From positions 1 through 25,891 of the IMG/VR virus record IMGVR_UViG_3300047557_000144: a DNA stretch of 25,891 bases; one strand, written 5' to 3'. A model generated the notes under the pieces. It was not told the DNA's origin. It ran no database searches and saw only the letters and a program-made list of their open reading frames with translations. The stretch is from a virus. Positions 22,856 through 25,891 of this stretch are shown in pieces; position 1 is the first letter of the stretch, and every line of letters starts with the position of its first letter. The position numbers and the translations under genes are program-made.

Positions 22856-23434
22856 ATGTCAAGCGTTGTACTTTCAGGCGATACATCAGGGTCAATTACC
22901 CTTGACGCTCCAGCAGTTGCTGGCTCTAGCGTTCAAACTTTAGTCGCAGCTACAGGCACTCTTGCTCCGTTGATTGCTGGAACTGCACAAACAGCATCAG
23001 GAAGCTCTGTAGATTTTACTGGTATTCCATCTTGGGTTAAGCGAATTACTGTGATGTATCAAGGACTTTCTCTATCTGGAACTAGTGGAATGATTATTCA
23101 GTTAATTGCCTCAGGAACTCCAGTTACTTCAGGCTATACTCAAGTTAATACTTATTTACCAGCAAGCACAACCTCTACTTCAGTTACAACAAGTATTTTT
23201 GCTAATGGCGCAAGTGTTAATGCTTCTGTTGTAAATGGCGCAATTTATATTCATAATATAAATTCAAATAGTTGGGTAGCTAACGGAATAGTATGTCGAA
23301 CAGGAAGTGAAACTGCAACTCAAGTCGCAGCTGGTAGCATTACATTGGGTTCTGCTTTAACAGGAATTAGGGTAACTTCTGGTAACGGCACAGACACATT
23401 CGATGCTGGCACTATTAACATTTTGTATGAATAG
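22856..23434 (+). CDS. Short fibre / receptor-binding-like protein A
   Basis: A 192-residue Ser/Thr/Gly-rich beta protein. The N-terminus SVVLSGDTSGSITLDAPAVA is a fibre anchor pattern also seen in other phages. The core SVDFTGIPSWVKRITVMYQG and the C-terminal end GNGTDTFDAGTINILYE recur in the next protein, so the two are tandem paralogues. AAGGAAA precedes the ATG. The middle (about 85-165) varies strongly from its paralogue, as expected for a surface that contacts receptors or polysaccharide. No enzymatic motif was seen. The likely place is at the tail periphery with the preceding fibre. Confidence 0.6.
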   Translation: MSSVVLSGDTSGSITLDAPAVAGSSVQTLVAATGTLAPLIAGTAQTASGSSVDFTGIPSWVKRITVMYQGLSLSGTSGMIIQLIASGTPVTSGYTQVNTYLPASTTSTSVTTSIFANGASVNASVVNGAIYIHNINSNSWVANGIVCRTGSETATQVAAGSITLGSALTGIRVTSGNGTDTFDAGTINILYE

Positions 23435-23442
23435 GAACTAAC

Positions 23443-24018
23443 ATGAGCGTAACTTTAAATGCGAGCACTAGCTCAGGACTGGTTCAAACAGCCGACACTA
23501 GCGGAACAATCGAACTACAAAGTAATGGCACTACTAAATTAACAGTATCCTCTACTGGTGCTTATGGTCAATTAGTAAGTGCTACAGCACAAACAGCCAG
23601 TTCTACTGCGGTGGACTTTACTGGTATTCCTAGTTGGGTAAAGCGGATTACTGTGATGTTTAGTGGTGTATCTACTAACGGAACTAGCAACCCACTTATT
23701 CAATTAGGAGATGCTGGTGGATTTGAAACTACTGGATATAGTGCTACATCACTTGAATCTACAACCACACACTACACTACTGGTTTTGGTATTCGATTTG
23801 CTTCTGCTTCAGCAGTTTTAAATGGTAGCTATGTTTTTACTTTAGTTGGTTCAAATGCTTGGACTGGAATTGGTTTGATTAACAACACAAGTACTGCTGT
23901 TGCGACTTGTTGCGGTGTTAAAACATTATCCGATACATTAACTCAAATCCGCATTACCACAGTCAACGGCACAGACCAGTTTGATGCTGGCACAATCAAC
24001 ATTCTTTTCGAGGGCTAA
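23443..24018 (+). CDS. Short fibre / receptor-binding-like protein B (paralogue of A)
   Basis: A 191-residue paralogue of the preceding gene. It shares AQTAS-x-x-x-VDFTGIPSWVKRITVM near residues 48-73 and GTD-x-FDAGTINIL at the end, with a divergent middle containing two adjacent cysteines (TCCGV). Its N-terminus (SSGLVQTADTSGTIELQSNG, then TTKLTVSSTG) is a common phage fibre attachment segment. That part differs from paralogue A, suggesting the duplication was followed by exchange of the anchor. AGGA ends 6 bases before the ATG. It may offer a second receptor specificity on the same virion, or A and B may form a mixed complex. Confidence 0.6.
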   Translation: MSVTLNASTSSGLVQTADTSGTIELQSNGTTKLTVSSTGAYGQLVSATAQTASSTAVDFTGIPSWVKRITVMFSGVSTNGTSNPLIQLGDAGGFETTGYSATSLESTTTHYTTGFGIRFASASAVLNGSYVFTLVGSNAWTGIGLINNTSTAVATCCGVKTLSDTLTQIRITTVNGTDQFDAGTINILFEG

Positions 24019-24021
24019 TAT

Positions 24022-24483
24022 ATGAGCATTGTTATTGACGGAACAACTGGTATTAGTAGTATTGGCTCTCTTTCGGGCGTTACTTCTATATCAGCGACTA
24101 ACGCTGCATTAACTGGTATTACTTCCGTTGCCAGCAATGCTGCCGATACTCCTGTAATTCTTCAAGATAGTTCATCAAACTCCGCTACTTGCCGAGCATG
24201 GGTGAACTTTAATGGAACTGGAACACCTGCTATTCGTGCAGACTTTAATGTAAGTTCTATTGGTGATGTTGGTCCAGGTCAATTTACGGTCAACTTTTCC
24301 AATGCAATGCCTGACGCAAACTATTCAACCACAACTAGCATAGAAATTACAGTTGCTTCTTCAAGCTATGCAGTACCTTTGCTCAGTAATCAAGTATCAG
24401 GTAGTGTTCGAATCAACGCATTTGGAGCAAACACTCTTGGCACGCCAGACCCAACTTTAGTGTGTGTTGCAGTATTTCGCTAG
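24022..24483 (+). CDS. Short fibre-like protein C
   Basis: A 153-residue Ser/Thr/Ala-rich beta protein. It starts SIVIDGTTGISSIGSLSGVT, a short repeating-strand anchor common to phage fibres. It continues with CRAWVNFNGTGTPAIRADFN, then FTVNFSNAMPDANYST, a domain that recurs as the distal part of many aquatic-phage fibres. It is not alignable by eye with paralogues A and B outside the anchor composition. It is placed three bases after B with GAGGG as the ribosome site, completing a row of short fibre genes. Confidence 0.65.
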   Translation: MSIVIDGTTGISSIGSLSGVTSISATNAALTGITSVASNAADTPVILQDSSSNSATCRAWVNFNGTGTPAIRADFNVSSIGDVGPGQFTVNFSNAMPDANYSTTTSIEITVASSSYAVPLLSNQVSGSVRINAFGANTLGTPDPTLVCVAVFR

Positions 24484-24491
24484 GAGAAACC

Positions 24492-24683
24492 ATGAACCAA
24501 AGAATAATTTTCCCCAATGACGAAGGTGGCGTATCTATTCTGATTCCTTCACCAAATTGGCAAGGAACTATGGAAGAACTAGCGGCTAAAGATGTGCCTG
24601 CTGGCAAACCATACAAGATTGTCGATGTTGCTGACATTCCTACCGACAGAACTTTTAGAGCAGCTTGGGAGTATCAAGAATGA
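24492..24683 (+). CDS. Small post-fibre protein, 63 aa
   Basis: Start at ATG 24492, with AGGAGA at 24483-24488; the longer in-frame form would begin inside the previous gene without a ribosome site. The protein MNQRIIFPNDEGGVSILIPS, followed by MEELAAKDVPAGKPYKIVD and RTFRAAWEY, belongs to a small conserved phage type encoded right after tail-fibre genes. The function is unknown; a fibre assembly or chaperone role is a guess from position. It overlaps the next gene by 4 bases (ATGA). Confidence 0.7.
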   Translation: MNQRIIFPNDEGGVSILIPSPNWQGTMEELAAKDVPAGKPYKIVDVADIPTDRTFRAAWEYQE

Positions 24684-24901
24684 TTACGATTAACTTTGAC
24701 AAAGCCAAAGCGATTACCAAAGACCGACTAAGAGCAGAGCGTAAGCCTTTGCTAGAAGCTCAGGATGTAGCATTTCAACGGGCTTTAGAAAGCGGTGCTG
24801 ATACGGCTGAGATTGTGGCTGAAAAACAGCGTTTGCGTGATATTACTAAGCTGGTTGATGACGCAACTACCCTTGATGAACTAAAAGCCTTAAAGGTGTA
24901 A
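24680..24901 (+). CDS. Small helical post-fibre protein, 73 aa
   Basis: Starts at ATG 24680, which overlaps the previous TGA. It begins MITINFDKAKAITKDRLRAE, continues as charged helix and ends DDATTLDELKALKV. This protein and the preceding one form a recurrent pair in phages after fibre genes, where this type is usually unassigned. The helical C-terminus (TTLDELKAL) is typical. A role in fibre folding or assembly is possible; no enzymatic motif is seen. Confidence 0.65.
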   Translation: MITINFDKAKAITKDRLRAERKPLLEAQDVAFQRALESGADTAEIVAEKQRLRDITKLVDDATTLDELKALKV

Positions 24902-24903
24902 TT

Positions 24904-25068
24904 ATGTTTATCATTGACTGGGTATTCGATAAGATGGGTTATACACGAAAAGTGTATTGGGCTGATGTATTTAAAAATTGGGATTGCCCAAAACCTGTTA
25001 AAAAAGTTGCGACTAAACGAAAAACCGTTGCAAAAAAGTCGGTTAAAAGTCGAGCAAAAAAGGTGTAA
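24904..25068 (+). CDS. Very small basic protein, 54 aa
   Basis: An open frame from ATG 24904, two bases after the previous stop, to TAA 25066-25068. The first 30 residues (MFIIDWVFDKMGYTRKVYWA) are mixed and aromatic. The last 24 (KPVKKVATKRKTVAKKSVKS, then RAKKV) are Lys/Arg/Ala/Val/Ser, like the tail of histone H1. Tight spacing to both neighbours supports it as real. Binding to nucleic acid or acidic lipid is possible from charge alone. Confidence 0.55.
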   Translation: MFIIDWVFDKMGYTRKVYWADVFKNWDCPKPVKKVATKRKTVAKKSVKSRAKKV

Positions 25069-25070
25069 TT

Positions 25071-25238
25071 ATGTCTAACGAAATTGAAAAAGAAATCGTT
25101 AAACAAGCCATTAAGGAGTGGTTAAACGAAAAGGTAGCCCAATTTGGTTGGTTTTCTATTCGCACCATTTTCTATGTATTTGTAGCTGGACTTGGTTATG
25201 CTTATTTAGTAACTCACGGCTGGTCTTTGCCTAAATGA
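25071..25238 (+). CDS. Small one-pass membrane protein, 55 aa, lysis region
   Basis: An open frame from ATG 25071 to TGA 25236-25238, two bases after the previous gene. The N-terminus is a charged helix (SNEIEKEIVKQAIKEWLNEK). Residues about 29-49 form one transmembrane segment (SIRTIFYVFVAGLGYAYLVT), followed by a short tail. It overlaps the holin gene by 4 bases. A holin partner, antiholin or small spanin-like role is possible, but no lipobox is present. No family was recognised. Confidence 0.6.
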   Translation: MSNEIEKEIVKQAIKEWLNEKVAQFGWFSIRTIFYVFVAGLGYAYLVTHGWSLPK

Positions 25239-25603
25239 TTTTAGAAACTATTATTGGTGCTTTAGTCCCAGTAGGGGTAGAAGGCATTAAACAACTTATA
25301 GGGCGTTTTAACGGTGGAGTTCGCCCAACCACCATTGCCGAGCAGATTCAGCTTGATAACAGCGAAATCGCTCGTTTAGAAGCCCTTGCAAAGCTTGACA
25401 ACCCATACGGACAACCTAGCCAATGGGTGATTGATTTAAGAGCTTCTAGCCGTTATATAGGAGCTTTAGTAGTCATTATCGTAGGACTATCTACCCTATT
25501 CTTACCTGTTGACCCATTTGTACAGCGTATTGGCTTAGAAGCCGCCAACATCGCCTTTGGATTCCTATTTGGTAGCCGTATTATGGCTAACCTAAAAAAA
25601 TGA
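25235..25603 (+). CDS. Holin, GTA 3TM type
   Basis: A 122-residue membrane protein: hydrophobic N-terminal segment LETIIGALVPVGVEGIKQLI, a polar middle (about 30-65), then PSQWVIDLRASSRYIGALVV leading into the second segment IIVGLSTLFLPV and a third, AANIAFGFLFGSRIM, with a basic end NLKK. This arrangement and the W-x-x-DLRASSRY motif fit the holin family named for gene transfer agents (GTA_holin_3TM). It would form membrane holes that let the endolysin reach the cell wall. It overlaps both neighbours (ATGA), placing membrane protein, holin and endolysin in one lysis unit. Confidence 0.8.
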   Translation: MILETIIGALVPVGVEGIKQLIGRFNGGVRPTTIAEQIQLDNSEIARLEALAKLDNPYGQPSQWVIDLRASSRYIGALVVIIVGLSTLFLPVDPFVQRIGLEAANIAFGFLFGSRIMANLKK

Positions 25604-25891
25604 GATTTGAGGAATGTTTAGCCCGTGTGCTTAAACATGAAGGCGGTTATGTAAACGACCCATTAGACCGAGGTGGCCGAACCAACTTAGGTGTTACTCA
25701 GCGTGTTTGGGAAGAATTTGTAGGACACCCCGTATCGGAAGCCGATATGCGAGCCTTGACCCCTGAAAAGGTCGGTAAACTATATAAACAAAAGTATTGG
25801 AACGCTGCCTACTGTGAAGTCTTACCGAAAGGGCTAGATTATGTGGTATTTGATTTTGCCGTTAATGCTGGGACAGGGCGAGCAGTTAAGA
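25600..25891 (+). CDS. Endolysin, GH108 N-acetylmuramidase (3' end cut by window)
   Basis: 97 codons are visible from ATG 25600. KHEGGYVNDPLDRGGRTNLG, followed by VTQ, contains the family's catalytic Glu (E14 in HEGGY). LYKQKYWNAAYC and LDYVVFDFAVNAGTGRAV match the next conserved blocks of glycoside hydrolase family 108. It cuts the glycan strands of peptidoglycan. No signal peptide is seen, so export should depend on the holin that it overlaps. The C-terminal part, including any wall-binding domain, lies beyond the window. Confidence 0.92.
   Translation, partial: MRFEECLARVLKHEGGYVNDPLDRGGRTNLGVTQRVWEEFVGHPVSEADMRALTPEKVGKLYKQKYWNAAYCEVLPKGLDYVVFDFAVNAGTGRAVK

Noticed and set aside
22856-24018. 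Diversity-generating retroelement target considered for the paralogous fibre genes
   Set aside because: No reverse transcriptase, no template-type adenine-biased repeat and no accessory gene in the window; divergence is better explained by duplication and recombination.

Overview
The window is a 25.9 kb piece of a tailed double-stranded DNA phage (or prophage) genome: the packaging, head, tail and start-of-lysis block. All genes but one are on the + strand, tightly packed with ATGA/TAATG overlaps and Shine-Dalgarno sites inside the preceding gene. There is a scaffolding protein, a portal, an adaptor and a nozzle-like tail protein, followed by glycine/glutamine-rich proteins that look like ejection proteins. 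I see no tape-measure, major tail tube, sheath or baseplate gene, so I infer a short-tailed (podovirus-like) virion. The base composition looks moderately AT-rich. Several protein families resemble those of phages of Burkholderiales and other freshwater Proteobacteria. A freshwater betaproteobacterial host is a guess from family resemblance, not something the sequence proves.

Layout. (1) 1-2669, accessory block: a truncated SAM methyltransferase, a Dps/ferritin-like protein, four very small basic proteins, and an ADP-ribosyltransferase-like protein. (2) 2711-6731, packaging: small terminase, large terminase, portal. (3) 6721-9599, three beta-rich virion proteins, one fibre-like and one with five exact-period 21-residue repeats. 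(4) 9596-10489, a TPR/GT9-type glycosyltransferase. (5) 10486-13290, head assembly: small zinc-ribbon-like protein, scaffold, major capsid protein, small head protein, then a strong hairpin-plus-T-run terminator (13311-13349). (6) 13384-14028, a head-tail region protein, followed by an inserted minus-strand HNH/AP2 homing endonuclease (14025-14513) with its own probable promoter. (7) 14627-22008, tail and ejection: adaptor, nozzle-like protein, GNAT acetyltransferase, an ejection-like protein ending in an S74 auto-processing domain, and three more ejection-type proteins. (8) 22001-24483, four short fibre-like proteins, two of them tandem paralogues. (9) 24492-25891, two small post-fibre proteins, a basic 54-residue peptide, a one-pass membrane peptide, a 3TM-type holin and the start of a GH108 endolysin that runs off the right edge.

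How it works together: terminase and portal package DNA into a shell built on the scaffold. The adaptor, nozzle and ejection proteins form the delivery machine, the fibres choose the host surface, and the holin/endolysin pair releases progeny. Enzymes lodged among the structural genes (methyltransferase, ADP-ribosyltransferase, glycosyltransferase, acetyltransferase) are the least explained part. They are candidates for host takeover, virion modification or anti-defence.

No tRNA, CRISPR array, insertion sequence, integrase or attachment site was recognised. No gene-free stretch exceeds about 115 bases. Family assignments come from motif recognition without database searches.
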